This document shows, one piece after another, positions 22,898-31,664 of a stretch of 32,274 nucleotides of DNA. This DNA is from an uncultured Prevotellaceae bacterium (GTDB taxonomy: Bacteria; Bacteroidota; Bacteroidia; Bacteroidales; Muribaculaceae), in contig CAMJZF010000020.1 of assembly GCA_946410125.1 (NCBI GenBank), forward strand, positions 1 through 32,274, in the 5' to 3' direction. Within the stretch, counting starts at the first letter, position 1. Each line of letters opens with the position of its first letter. The position numbers were made by a program, and so were the translations under genes. The notes beneath the pieces are model-generated. The model was not told the origin of the DNA and ran no database searches. It saw only the letters and a list, made by a program, of their open reading frames with translations.

Positions 22898-25800
22898 TTA
22901 CTGAGCAGTGATGGCAAGTTTCTTAGCCTTGGTGCTCTCTTGGTGGCCATCGGTGGTGATTGTCGCTTTGTAGACATAGATGCCACGTGGCAGTCTTTTC
23001 CCTGAGTAGTCGCTTAGGTCCCAAGTGATTGGGAACGAAGAGAACATCGAACTGCGCCCACTCTGTGTAGTGCTCCACATGCGTTGTCCCAGCAAGTTAA
23101 ACACCTCGATGGTGATGGTAACAGAAGCTTCAGGTCGGTTATGGGTAACGATGAAGCTTGTGGTTGAGGAGGCGGGGTTGGGGAAGGCTTTCACTTCGTC
23201 GATTTCGGGCTTAAGTCCACTCATGACGTTGAAGGAGATGGTCTTTTCGCTTGAGTTGTTGAAAACATCCCACACCTTGAGCTTGAGCGAATGGTTGCCA
23301 TTGCTCAGGTTGGAAAGTCCATAGTTAATGTTTCCTGCCGAGCCGTTATCGGCCTCAATGGCGGTGTAGTAGCTGCTCACGTCGCTATAGGTGACGTTGC
23401 CGTCGAGGGTTAGCGTCATGTTGTGACCAATGCCGGCATTTGAGAAATTGATGCCGCTTTCATCGCTCACAGTGGCAATTAGCAGTGGCGACTCATTCAC
23501 GTTGTCACCGTCCTTGAAAGAGGTGCTGTTGAGCCCCATGTAACTGATGTCGGGGCCAATGGTGTCGGCTACTACGCTCTCGTCATAGCCATAGATATAG
23601 AAATTGTCGCACGAACCGGTAGCTTCTACTTTGCGCTCGGGGTCGTAGGCATATAAGCTCACGAGCGACGGCCTGTAGTTGTCGTAGCTTACAGTCACCT
23701 CACTTGGAATGGTGATGTTGAAGTTGAAGTCTCCGTTATTGACTTTGTTGACATTTATTGCAAGCTTGTTTTGACGCTCTTCGTAGGTGAGTGTGGAGTC
23801 TTTTTCCTCTAACTGGCCTTGGCTGTTCATGCCATTGTAAGAGTAGGTGAAAGATATCGATTTTTCACAGTCGAAAAGTGTGCTCTCAATGAGACCGTTA
23901 AAGTCGTTTTGCTTTTGGCCTGCCAAATTCTCGATGTGTCCTGTGATGTTCATGGTTTGGCGGGCTTCAAATACGGGCAGGTTGTCGGGGTCAACGGCAT
24001 TACCGTTAATCTGGTCGATAACTGCTTTGTATTGTGGCATGGCGGGACGCATTGCGGGGTCGCCATAGAGGTGATAGCGCACGGTGTTGGAGTTCCCGTA
24101 ATTGCCGTCATTAGTATTGTTTTTGGCATACACTAAAATGTCGCCAACTCGCATTATCTGTCCGTTGTTGTCACGGCTGTACATCTTCTTGGCAGCTGTT
24201 ACATTGAGCATCTTGTTGTTGGACATGTACACCAGTCTTGGAGGGCAAATCATCGATACCACACCTCCGTTGGGATTGAAGAATACATTTTCTCCGCCCG
24301 AAGGATTGGTGCCGTCATGGCGCGAGAACTCGCATGTTGCAGCAAACAGGATGGGCTGATGGCTGTAAAACAGATTGTTCTCGATGTCGCTTGTTAACAA
24401 CAGCCCGTCGTTGGTCCATCCCGATGGCCCACCGTGACCTGAATAGTTCCACCACAATGTTCCCTCGGTAAGTGTCTTATACATCTTTTTGCGGGCATCG
24501 GGGAATTTGGAACCGGAGCCGTCACTCTTCTCTTCAAAGTTATCGAGGAAAACACGGCTGAAGTTGGTGTTTTCGCCTCCGTTCTTCGCAACAGTTTTAA
24601 TAACCTCATCGCCATGTCGCCAGTGACCTCCATAGTCTTTGTCGTCGGCAACTACGAGCATTGTGTTTTTCCAGTTGCCATAGTCGGCTTGGGTAGTGTA
24701 TTTTATGATTTTGCTCACAGCAATGCTCGCATCGGTCAGGCTACGGGCAGGAATGCGTCCCACTGCAATGTTCATGTTGTTTTTCTTTCCCATGATGTGG
24801 CCGTCTTGCAGGTGCCCGAAGAAGTCGTCGCTGGTGTAGGAAGTCATCTCATTGCAATTGTAGGGATTGGTCTTCTCTTCATCGTCGGGGCTCTCCCACA
24901 CAAGCAGCATAGGATAGTTGAGCGACTTGCCGGCAGCCGTGAGGCGGCGGTTGTCGCAATAGCCGTTGCCAAATAGCAGCAAATATCCCAGCTTGTGCCC
25001 CTGGTCATCGGTGCCACGGTCATAAAAGTACTTGCACAGCAGGCGATAGGCTACTACATCGGGAGTGCCGCTTGAAAATTCGTTGTACACCTTGTTTTGC
25101 TCAATCACCATCACGCGCATGCTGTCAACCTCTTCGTGCAGGCTTGCCAATTGTTGAGCCTGAGCCATGAACTCGTTGGGGGCAATGATTATCATGTCGG
25201 GGATTGGGCTCCCGTGAATGCTTTGGTTGTCGACATTTCCAACTAAGGTTGGTGATGGAAAAGTGCCATTGTCGTTAAATGCCACAAGGTCGCGTCGAGA
25301 GCTGTTGTCAAGGCTGAAACGAGCCTTGTTGCCGTCAGTGACAAGGTTTATCTCGATTGGGGCTGCTTTTTTAGTAAGATCCCACACATGTGTGTTGGCA
25401 CTGACTCCACTCAACTCATATTGCGTTGCCGAGTTGCTTTGCAGTCCAAAAATCATGCAGCTCTTGCCTGTCATGTCAAGCAGGCGCTTGTAGTTGACAG
25501 TCAAGAAGTCAAGTCGAGCCAGGTGAACCGTTCCGCCAGGACTGTAATTGACGGTGTAAGTAAGCTCTTTGGTTCCGCTTAATTCAAATTTCTTGAGGTC
25601 GCTGACGGCATTATAGTGGTAGTGGTTTTGGTCAGAGCTTTCAATATTCGAGATGTTTCTTATACCGGCGATATTGTTACCGTTGTACTTGAACGAAACA
25701 CTGCTGGGGGCGCCAATGGTCTTGGCTGCAAAGCGTGACAGCACCTCAACGGTTGAGCCGTCAACCAAGCCGTCAAGGCTGAACTTGAACGACTGTGAGT

Positions 25801-26410
25801 TGCTCGTCATGAAGTCTTCGCCAAGGAGGACCCTGCCGGTCTCTCCGGGATTCACGAGCTCTTGTTCATGAAGCAGCCGCTCGTTGAAGGTGTTTACCAC
25901 TTCTCCTTGAGGCGTGATGGATGATTGGGAAGGCGCGAGGTCGTCGATGCCGCTTTCGTCGGTGATGAAATAATATCCTTGAGTAGAGTAGGGGTGCTGG
26001 AGTTGCCTGTAAATCTGGTAAGTGCTGCTCCAGTACCATGATAGTGGCCCTTGAGCGTAGAACAGGATGCGGTCGCTGCTGCGCAACACGGGCACCTGTG
26101 GCAGGTCGTCGATAAATTTATCGGCTTGCAGTGTGTCATTTAGCTGCTCGCCACCGTAGCCAAAAATTCTAACGCGGCTCAAGTCGTTGAATCCCCACTT
26201 GCTGGCATCGCTCGTCGTGATTTGATATATACCGCTCTCGCTCACAGCAACTTTTACCCATTTGCCTGTTGCAAGACGAGAGGTGTCGCAATAGTGCGAC
26301 AAGCTGAATGCATCGGCGCTCATCGTGATGCCTGTAAAAATCATCAGTGTTATGATGCGAGATATTGCTGTCTTTTTTAAAGACCAAAACTTATGGTAGT
26401 ATTTTGTCAT
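22898..26410 (-). CDS. porU: Type IX secretion system sortase PorU (C25 family)
   Basis: A 1170-residue protein with a signal peptide after a basic N-terminus (SRIITLMIFTGITMSADA). The N-terminal PorU domain (GKWVKVAVSESGIYQITTSD, VRIFGYGGEQLND) is followed by the C25 peptidase from about 403 to 780. YSGHGG holds the catalytic His659 and AATCEFSRHDG the nucleophile Cys693. The C-terminus (about 1080-1170) is a canonical type A sorting domain: VKAFPNPASS, VFNLLGQRMW and LPRGIYVYKATI. In Porphyromonas, PorU cleaves cargo C-terminal domains and attaches A-LPS at the surface. Paralogs A and B lack this PNP signature, so this copy is the best candidate for the housekeeping sortase. It is divergent from gldE. 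Confidence 0.9.
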   Translation of the reverse strand: MTKYYHKFWSLKKTAISRIITLMIFTGITMSADAFSLSHYCDTSRLATGKWVKVAVSESGIYQITTSDASKWGFNDLSRVRIFGYGGEQLNDTLQADKFIDDLPQVPVLRSSDRILFYAQGPLSWYWSSTYQIYRQLQHPYSTQGYYFITDESGIDDLAPSQSSITPQGEVVNTFNERLLHEQELVNPGETGRVLLGEDFMTSNSQSFKFSLDGLVDGSTVEVLSRFAAKTIGAPSSVSFKYNGNNIAGIRNISNIESSDQNHYHYNAVSDLKKFELSGTKELTYTVNYSPGGTVHLARLDFLTVNYKRLLDMTGKSCMIFGLQSNSATQYELSGVSANTHVWDLTKKAAPIEINLVTDGNKARFSLDNSSRRDLVAFNDNGTFPSPTLVGNVDNQSIHGSPIPDMIIIAPNEFMAQAQQLASLHEEVDSMRVMVIEQNKVYNEFSSGTPDVVAYRLLCKYFYDRGTDDQGHKLGYLLLFGNGYCDNRRLTAAGKSLNYPMLLVWESPDDEEKTNPYNCNEMTSYTSDDFFGHLQDGHIMGKKNNMNIAVGRIPARSLTDASIAVSKIIKYTTQADYGNWKNTMLVVADDKDYGGHWRHGDEVIKTVAKNGGENTNFSRVFLDNFEEKSDGSGSKFPDARKKMYKTLTEGTLWWNYSGHGGPSGWTNDGLLLTSDIENNLFYSHQPILFAATCEFSRHDGTNPSGGENVFFNPNGGVVSMICPPRLVYMSNNKMLNVTAAKKMYSRDNNGQIMRVGDILVYAKNNTNDGNYGNSNTVRYHLYGDPAMRPAMPQYKAVIDQINGNAVDPDNLPVFEARQTMNITGHIENLAGQKQNDFNGLIESTLFDCEKSISFTYSYNGMNSQGQLEEKDSTLTYEERQNKLAINVNKVNNGDFNFNITIPSEVTVSYDNYRPSLVSLYAYDPERKVEATGSCDNFYIYGYDESVVADTIGPDISYMGLNSTSFKDGDNVNESPLLIATVSDESGINFSNAGIGHNMTLTLDGNVTYSDVSSYYTAIEADNGSAGNINYGLSNLSNGNHSLKLKVWDVFNNSSEKTISFNVMSGLKPEIDEVKAFPNPASSTTSFIVTHNRPEASVTITIEVFNLLGQRMWSTTQSGRSSMFSSFPITWDLSDYSGKRLPRGIYVYKATITTDGHQESTKAKKLAITAQ

Positions 26411-26573
26411 TGCCTTAAAAACTTGTATACATTACATTAGGGCATAGTCTTCCCTATATACAAAAATAACGTTCTCGACACCTTTTTATTGTATAATGTA
26501 CCCGGCACGTGAAAAAGTGACTTGGCAATATCTCTTTTGGTATTGTTCATTTTTATTAATTTTTGGAAGTTTT

Positions 26574-26604
26574 TTTGGTAGACCAAAAAATATCATTACC
26601 TTTG
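26574..26604 (+). promoter_or_regulatory. Consensus Bacteroidetes promoter of gldE
   Basis: TTTG (26574-26577), exactly 19 nt, then TACCTTTG (26597-26604); every fixed position matches, and the -7 box is identical to that of rplU. The start should be near 26611, giving a leader of about 97 nt. Apart from this, the 298-bp gap between porU and gldE (26411-26708) shows only AT-rich DNA and a weak minus-strand CAAAAATA (26461-26468) that could be a porU -7 box. Confidence 0.88.
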
Positions 26605-26708
26605 CATTAGAATCGCCGTCGAAGTGATAGCACTTGAATTTATGCAAGATTATTGTTGCTGATAATCAATGACATGTGCTTCTTGGCTTGATTGTTTAAC
26701 TAAAACTT

Positions 26709-28055
26709 TTGATTTTGGACCCTGACCCTTTATCTTCTATTTTAAATTTTGCCGCACCTCTGTTGCAGGCAGTGAATTCAACATCGTCGATTACGTTTAA
26801 CGCCCCATCTTTGGGTGGTTGGGTGGCGATTGCGACAGCAATCATAGGCCTTTTGTTTTCGGCCTTTAATTCGGGCTCCGAGATAGCCTATTTCTCATTA
26901 ACAAGCAAGGACATAGAAGGAATTGAAGATGATCGCAAGCGCGAGCGTGTTCAACGCTTGCTTGAGCAACCCGAGAAATTGCTCGCTACTATCTTGATTG
27001 GCAACAATCTGGTAAACATAATGATTGTCATAGTGCTCAATTATGCTATGAACGAGATGTTTACGTTTAACAGCAAGGTGGCCGATTTCCTGGTGCAGAC
27101 GGTGATTCTTACATTCCTGATTCTGCTCTTTGGCGAGGTGATTCCCAAACTTTATGCCACAAACAATAACGTGCGTTTCGCAATCTTTGTAGCACCTGCC
27201 CTGCAGGTTATGCAGATGCTGTTCAGCCCCATTTCACGATTAATGGTAAAGAGCATGGGATTTGTGCGCAAGGCAGTGGGCAGGCGTGCCGATGAAATTT
27301 CGACCGAGGACCTTACCAATGCCCTGCAGATGAGCGATGTAAAAAATGCCGATGAGAAAGATTGGCTGGAAGGTATTCTTAAGTTTGGGGATAAAACGGT
27401 GAGCGAGATTATGACTCCTCGCATCGATATCGTCGATATTGACATAGAAGAACCGTTTGACAACGTGATAAAGTGCATTGTCGATAACGGATATTCGCGC
27501 ATGCCCGTCTATGAGGATAACCCCGATAACATCAAGGGTGTGCTCTATGCCAAGGATATTTTGCCATATATCGACAATGACGACCACAACTTCAAGTGGC
27601 AAAAACTGTTGCGGCCGGTTTATTTTGTTCCCGAGTCGAGAATGATTGACGACTTGCTCGAGGACTTCCGCAAGAAGAAAATACATCTTGCGGTTGTTGT
27701 CGACGAGTTTGGTTGCACTCAGGGTCTCGCCACGATGGAAGACGTTCTTGAAGAAATTGTGGGCGATATTGACGATGAGTACGATACTGAGGAGAAGTTC
27801 TACACAATGGAGGATAAGGACACTTATATCTTTGATGCCAAGACTTCAATTGCCGATTTTCTTGAAGTAACCAAGCTTGACGACCGCATTTTCTCAAAGT
27901 ACAGCGATGAGGCCGAGAGTATCGCCGGGCTTCTGCTTAATATAAAGGGCGATTTCTTGCAGGAGAAAGAGAAAATCACATGTGGGCCATGCGACTTTAC
28001 TGTGCTTAAGGTTAAGAAATATCGCATCGCTAAGGTGAAAGTGCACATTAATTAA
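26709..28055 (+). CDS. gldE: Gliding motility-associated protein GldE (CNNM/CorC family)
   Basis: A 448-residue membrane protein. Transmembrane helices of the CNNM (DUF21) domain span about 35-190 (GGWVAIATAIIGLLFSAF, GSEIAYFSLTSKDIE). A CBS pair spans about 235-355, starting MTPRIDIVDID and including GYSRMPVYE. A CorC_HlyC transporter-associated domain runs from about 365 to the end (FLQEKEKITCGPCDFTVL). GldE supports gliding and T9SS function in Flavobacterium; relatives are Mg/Co efflux-type proteins. The start is TTG at 26709 (or TTG at 26715): an in-frame stop at 26697-26699 precedes it, and the family N-terminus LDPDPLSS begins right there, with no ATG until about residue 113. Confidence 0.87.
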   Translation: MILDPDPLSSILNFAAPLLQAVNSTSSITFNAPSLGGWVAIATAIIGLLFSAFNSGSEIAYFSLTSKDIEGIEDDRKRERVQRLLEQPEKLLATILIGNNLVNIMIVIVLNYAMNEMFTFNSKVADFLVQTVILTFLILLFGEVIPKLYATNNNVRFAIFVAPALQVMQMLFSPISRLMVKSMGFVRKAVGRRADEISTEDLTNALQMSDVKNADEKDWLEGILKFGDKTVSEIMTPRIDIVDIDIEEPFDNVIKCIVDNGYSRMPVYEDNPDNIKGVLYAKDILPYIDNDDHNFKWQKLLRPVYFVPESRMIDDLLEDFRKKKIHLAVVVDEFGCTQGLATMEDVLEEIVGDIDDEYDTEEKFYTMEDKDTYIFDAKTSIADFLEVTKLDDRIFSKYSDEAESIAGLLLNIKGDFLQEKEKITCGPCDFTVLKVKKYRIAKVKVHIN

Positions 28056-28133
28056 GTAGTAAGTAGTAAGTTATAAGTGGTAAGCTCTCTGGTCAATTTC
28101 CCATCGACTATGCTGTAGTAAGTTGTAAGTGCT
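28054..28133. repeat. Heptad microrepeats downstream of gldE
   Basis: Five 7-bp units, AAGTAGT, AAGTAGT, AAGTTAT, AAGTGGT and the degenerate AAGCTCT, start in the gldE stop codon. Two more, AAGTTGT and AAGTGCT, lie at 28120-28133. The register AGTTRTN is shared with 1733-1760. Confidence 0.65.
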
Positions 28134-28198
28134 TTTTGGGAGAGGGTTTAAACCGCATTTTGATTTCAGTAAATAATAATTATAAAAAACGACTATTC

Positions 28199-29875
28199 AT
28201 GAAAAATTTTTCTTCTAAATCGCGTGCCGCAGCGCTCATGGCTGCCCTGGCACTGATGATGGGGTGGGGTGCTCAGTCTCATGCCTGCACCAACCTTATT
28301 GCTGGTAAAAAAGCAACTGTCGACGGCTCGACAATTATCACCTATGCCGCCGATTCTCACACACTCTTCGGTTTTCTCGACTATTATCCTGCCGCCGACC
28401 ACAAGCCGGGCGACATGCGCAAGATATATGACTGGGACACTGGTAAATACTTGGGTGAAATACCCGAAGTGGCTCACACCTTCAAGGTTGTGGGAAATAT
28501 CAACGAGCATCAGGTTACTGTTGCCGAGTCGACATGGGGCGGACGTCATGAATGTGAAGACACTACTGGACGCATCGACTATGGTAGCCTTATCTACATT
28601 GCTTTGCAACGCTCCAAGACCGCACGCGAGGCCATCAATGTAATGACCAGCCTTGTTGCTCAGTATGGCTATTGCAGTGAAGGAGAGTCATTCTCAATTG
28701 GAGACCCCAACGAGGTTTGGGTGCTTGAGATGATTGGCAAGGGCGGCAAGGACAAGGGTGCTGTGTGGGTGGCAATACGCATCCCCGACGACTGCATCTC
28801 GGCTCACGCCAACCAAGCCCGCATCCACAAGATTCCGTTTAAAGATAAAGCTAACTGCCTCTACAGTAAAGATGTAGTGTCGTTTGCACGCAGCATGGGG
28901 TGGTTTAGCGGCAAGGACGAGGAGTTTGACTTCTCGCTTACCTATTGCCCAGCCGACTATGGCACATTGCGTGGATGTGACGCGCGAGCCTGGTCGTTCT
29001 TCAACAAGTATAAAGCTGGCATGGACCGTTACCTGCCTTATCTCGAAGGCAAAAAGGGTGCCGAGATTATGCCTTTGTATGTAAAGCCCGACCGACTCAT
29101 TAGCGTGCGTAACATGCAAGACATGATGCGCGACCACTTTGAGGGAACTCCCTATGATATGACTCAAGACCCGGGAGCCAAGAATTACTTTGGCGTTCCT
29201 TATCGCTATCGACCAATGGAGTTTAAGGTCGACAGTGTAACCTACTCTCATGAGCGTGCAATTGCCACTCAGCAGACGGGATTCGTGTTTGCCACACAGA
29301 TGCGTTCTTGGATGCCAGACCCAATAGGTGGAATTATTTGGTTTGGTGTTGACGATGCCAATACTGCCGTGTTTGTGCCAATGTATTGCTGCATTAACGA
29401 GGTGCCCGAGAGCTATCGTGAAGGTAAGGGCGACCTCTACACCTTTGACTTCGATGCCGCATTCTGGGTTAACAATCTTATTGCCAACCAGTGCTATCAT
29501 CGCTATTCACAGATGATTCCTTATGTTCGCAATGTTCAAAAGGGCATTGAAGATGCTTTTGAGGCTCAGCAGCCTCAAGTCGAGGCTAAGGCAGCAGCCA
29601 TTTACAAGAACAACCCTGCCGAGGCTGTCGAGTTCCTCACCAACTATAGCGTGAATAGCGCACAGGAAACAACCCGTAAATATCAAGACCTGGCTAAATA
29701 CTTGTTTGTGAAATTCTTAGATGGCAACATCAAGAAGGAAAAAGACGGGAAGTTTGAGCGCAACAAGTGGGGCAACCCTGTTCAGCCCAATTATGGCGGT
29801 TACACTCAAGATTATTTCGAGACAATAGTTAAGGGCAGCGGCGACTACCTGCGTGTAAAAGAGGTGGAGAAATAA
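28199..29875 (+). CDS. C69 family dipeptidase (secreted Ntn hydrolase)
   Basis: A 558-residue protein. The start at MKNFSSKSRAAALMAALALM gives a signal peptide ending SHA, and cleavage exposes Cys30 in the motif CTNLIAGKKATVDGST. That Cys is the N-terminal nucleophile of peptidase family C69/U34 (the PepD-type Ntn fold). Further family segments are YAADSHTLFGF, TVAESTWGGRHECED and EGESFSIGDPNEVWVLEMIG. It probably cleaves dipeptides in the periplasm or outside the cell. Length is normal. It follows gldE after 143 bp of repeat-containing DNA. The frame is open from 28136, but the added residues are not signal-like. Confidence 0.9.
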   Translation: MKNFSSKSRAAALMAALALMMGWGAQSHACTNLIAGKKATVDGSTIITYAADSHTLFGFLDYYPAADHKPGDMRKIYDWDTGKYLGEIPEVAHTFKVVGNINEHQVTVAESTWGGRHECEDTTGRIDYGSLIYIALQRSKTAREAINVMTSLVAQYGYCSEGESFSIGDPNEVWVLEMIGKGGKDKGAVWVAIRIPDDCISAHANQARIHKIPFKDKANCLYSKDVVSFARSMGWFSGKDEEFDFSLTYCPADYGTLRGCDARAWSFFNKYKAGMDRYLPYLEGKKGAEIMPLYVKPDRLISVRNMQDMMRDHFEGTPYDMTQDPGAKNYFGVPYRYRPMEFKVDSVTYSHERAIATQQTGFVFATQMRSWMPDPIGGIIWFGVDDANTAVFVPMYCCINEVPESYREGKGDLYTFDFDAAFWVNNLIANQCYHRYSQMIPYVRNVQKGIEDAFEAQQPQVEAKAAAIYKNNPAEAVEFLTNYSVNSAQETTRKYQDLAKYLFVKFLDGNIKKEKDGKFERNKWGNPVQPNYGGYTQDYFETIVKGSGDYLRVKEVEK

Positions 29876-29929
29876 TCAGCTACAGCTCTTGCTGTTTAAT
29901 GATAAATGAGGCGCTCCTGATTCTGCTGG

Positions 29930-29947
29930 AATGAGGTGTGCCTCATT
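29930..29947 (+). terminator. Hairpin after the dipeptidase gene
   Basis: A perfect 7-bp stem, aatgagg with cctcatt, has the loop tgtg, but only AGTTT follows, so it is a weak terminator at best. The core GAGGTGTGCCTC is close to hairpins at 7522-7533 and 31431-31459. Confidence 0.5.
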
Positions 29948-30017
29948 AGTTTGCGTAAAGTAATTAAACTTTTAGGCGCAAAAGCAGTCTTAACTGAGAA
30001 TAAAGAAAAACTGAACA

Positions 30018-30764
30018 ATGAGAAAATTACTTGTTTCTATAGTGGCTGTTGTAGGGCTGGTGATGGCACCGGTTGCCCATGCACTCTCGTTGAGTAACGA
30101 GAGCCTTAACTATCAAATTGTGTATCACTGGGGCATTGTATGGAAACATGCGGGCGATGCCACCCTCTCGGTTTCCAAGACCGGTAGTGGATATAATGCC
30201 CGGCTCACGGGCAAGACGCGCTCCTGGGCCGATAAAATTTACCCCGTGCGCGACACGCTCAAGTGCTCGATGAATGAAAGTTTCAGGCCAATAAAGTATG
30301 AGAAGCTCACGCATGAAAAATCTTACTATGCCCACGATATAGTCGCTTTTCACAACTCTGCAAGCAGCACTTCGGCTCATTGCACACGCTACCGCAAGGA
30401 TAAGCCAACGGTAAACTTAAATCTCTCGACCAACGGTGTGGCTTATGATATGCTTAGCGTCTTTTACATGTTGCGCAATCTCGACTTCGACAAGATGGCT
30501 GCCAGCAAAGTTTATAAGACGTGCATCTTTTCGGGAAAAGAGAAAGAAACGCTCACCATCAAGTATTTAGGCGTTAAACAGTTGCAGCTTCGTGACAAGT
30601 CAAGGCATCAGGCTTTTCACCTCAAGCTCTCGTTTACTCGCGACAATGGCAAGAAGTCGAGCGACGGGATTGATGCTTATATTTCGACTGCCACTAATCG
30701 CATTCCATTGCTTGTGGTGGGAAAACTGCCCATTGGCGAGGTGAAATGCTACTATGCAAAATAA
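30018..30764 (+). CDS. DUF3108 domain-containing secreted protein
   Basis: A 248-residue protein with a signal peptide (MRKLLVSIVAVVGLVMAPVAHA). The body begins SNESLNYQIVYHWGIVWKHAGDATL and continues with GKTRSWADKIYPVRDTLKC, KYEKLTHEKSYYAHD and AYDMLSVFYMLRNLDFDK, all typical of DUF3108, a beta-rich periplasmic family. It ends in VDAYISTATNRIPLLVVGKLPIG-like strands (read GIDAYISTATNRIPLL, then GKLPIGEVKCYYAK). The molecular role is not known. It is 30 bp upstream of a lipoprotein gene on the same strand and probably cotranscribed with it. Confidence 0.85.
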   Translation: MRKLLVSIVAVVGLVMAPVAHALSLSNESLNYQIVYHWGIVWKHAGDATLSVSKTGSGYNARLTGKTRSWADKIYPVRDTLKCSMNESFRPIKYEKLTHEKSYYAHDIVAFHNSASSTSAHCTRYRKDKPTVNLNLSTNGVAYDMLSVFYMLRNLDFDKMAASKVYKTCIFSGKEKETLTIKYLGVKQLQLRDKSRHQAFHLKLSFTRDNGKKSSDGIDAYISTATNRIPLLVVGKLPIGEVKCYYAK

Positions 30765-30793
30765 TCAGTTTTTATTAATACATCTTTTTTAGC

Positions 30794-31402
30794 ATGAAAA
30801 TGACAAAGAATTTAGTGATTGCGGCAGTGCTTCTCGCATGTGGCACTGTTGCCCTCGGCTCTTGCCAGGGAAACGCTGGCACATCGGTCGGCAACGACAC
30901 TGTTGCAGTGGCAGCAGGCGATACCGGTGTGGTAGAGAAGCCGTTGACGGTTATTGAGGTCGTTGATAATTATCTTGCTGAGGAATTTGGCAAGCAATAT
31001 TCTCAAGCCGATGTGTGCATACCCTTTAGCACGGTTGTTGCCACCGATGAGAATGATGAACAGGATATTAAGGTGTGGGGCGACTTCTGGGTGTTTAACT
31101 ACTCAATAGCTGGCGACACTTTAAAAACGGCGTCGGGTGGCAGCCATCCAGGCCTCATTCATCTCAAGAAAACAGCCAGTGGCTATGATGTGACAAGCTT
31201 TGACCAGGTGGGCGACGGGTCGCGATTTGACCCTACAGCCAGGAAAATCTTTGGCGAGCATTACGAAGCGTTCCGTAAAATCAATTCTAATGGTGAGGAA
31301 CGTGAAAAGTCGCGTGCCAAAGGCATCGCCGAGTATGTTAACAAGCACGGGATTAAAGCCACAATGTATCAAGACTACGGTTGGCCAGCCGTGAAGCTCT
31401 AA
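30794..31402 (+). CDS. Hypothetical lipoprotein
   Basis: A 202-residue protein of no family I recognise. The N-terminus is a lipoprotein signal with lipobox LGSC (Cys24), followed by a Gly/Ala/Thr/Val-rich linker. The rest is a single compact-looking domain (LTVIEVVDNYLAEEFGKQYS, VWGDFWVFNYSIAGDTLKT, GSHPGLIHLKKTASGYDV, FDQVGDGSRFDPTARKIFGE). The alternation of strands and one long N-terminal helix suggests an NTF2-like or cystatin-like fold, but that is a guess. It is the last gene of the DUF3108 pair and is followed by a good terminator. ATG at 30800 is a possible alternative start. Confidence 0.75.
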   Translation: MKMTKNLVIAAVLLACGTVALGSCQGNAGTSVGNDTVAVAAGDTGVVEKPLTVIEVVDNYLAEEFGKQYSQADVCIPFSTVVATDENDEQDIKVWGDFWVFNYSIAGDTLKTASGGSHPGLIHLKKTASGYDVTSFDQVGDGSRFDPTARKIFGEHYEAFRKINSNGEEREKSRAKGIAEYVNKHGIKATMYQDYGWPAVKL

Positions 31403-31426
31403 CCATACTAATTAGATGTGATAATG

Positions 31427-31464
31427 AAAAGAGGTGCACCAGTAAAAATGATGTGCCTCTTTTT
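31427..31464 (+). terminator. Terminator of the DUF3108-lipoprotein pair
   Basis: The stem AAAAGAGG (31427-31434) pairs with CCTCTTTT (31456-31463), extended inward by four pairs including two G-U. It ends in a T-run (31460-31464). Confidence 0.8.
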
Positions 31465-31617
31465 CTGCACTATGTGAGAATAGGTGTTGATATTATCCCC
31501 CTTTTTTATTGGCATCTTTCCTCTCAAATGCTTGACATGTAGCCCGCTGCTGGGCTTCACACGTTTAAAAATCTTAGCTTTTCGGTGGAGAATGACGATT
31601 ATATTAAAAATAATGTG

Positions 31618-31625
31618 TAACTTTG
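31618..31625 (+). promoter_or_regulatory. -7 box of the glyS promoter
   Basis: TAACTTTG matches TAnnTTTG fully, 40 nt before the glyS ATG. No TTTG lies 19 nt upstream, so the -33 element is weak or absent. Confidence 0.55.
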
Positions 31626-31664
31626 CAGTTTGTAAATTGAATAATAAAAAATACTATATAAGAA

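Noticed and set aside
28694-29500. 268-codon minus-strand frame inside the dipeptidase gene
   Set aside because: The plus strand carries clear C69 family sequence throughout; the antisense product is compositionally implausible.
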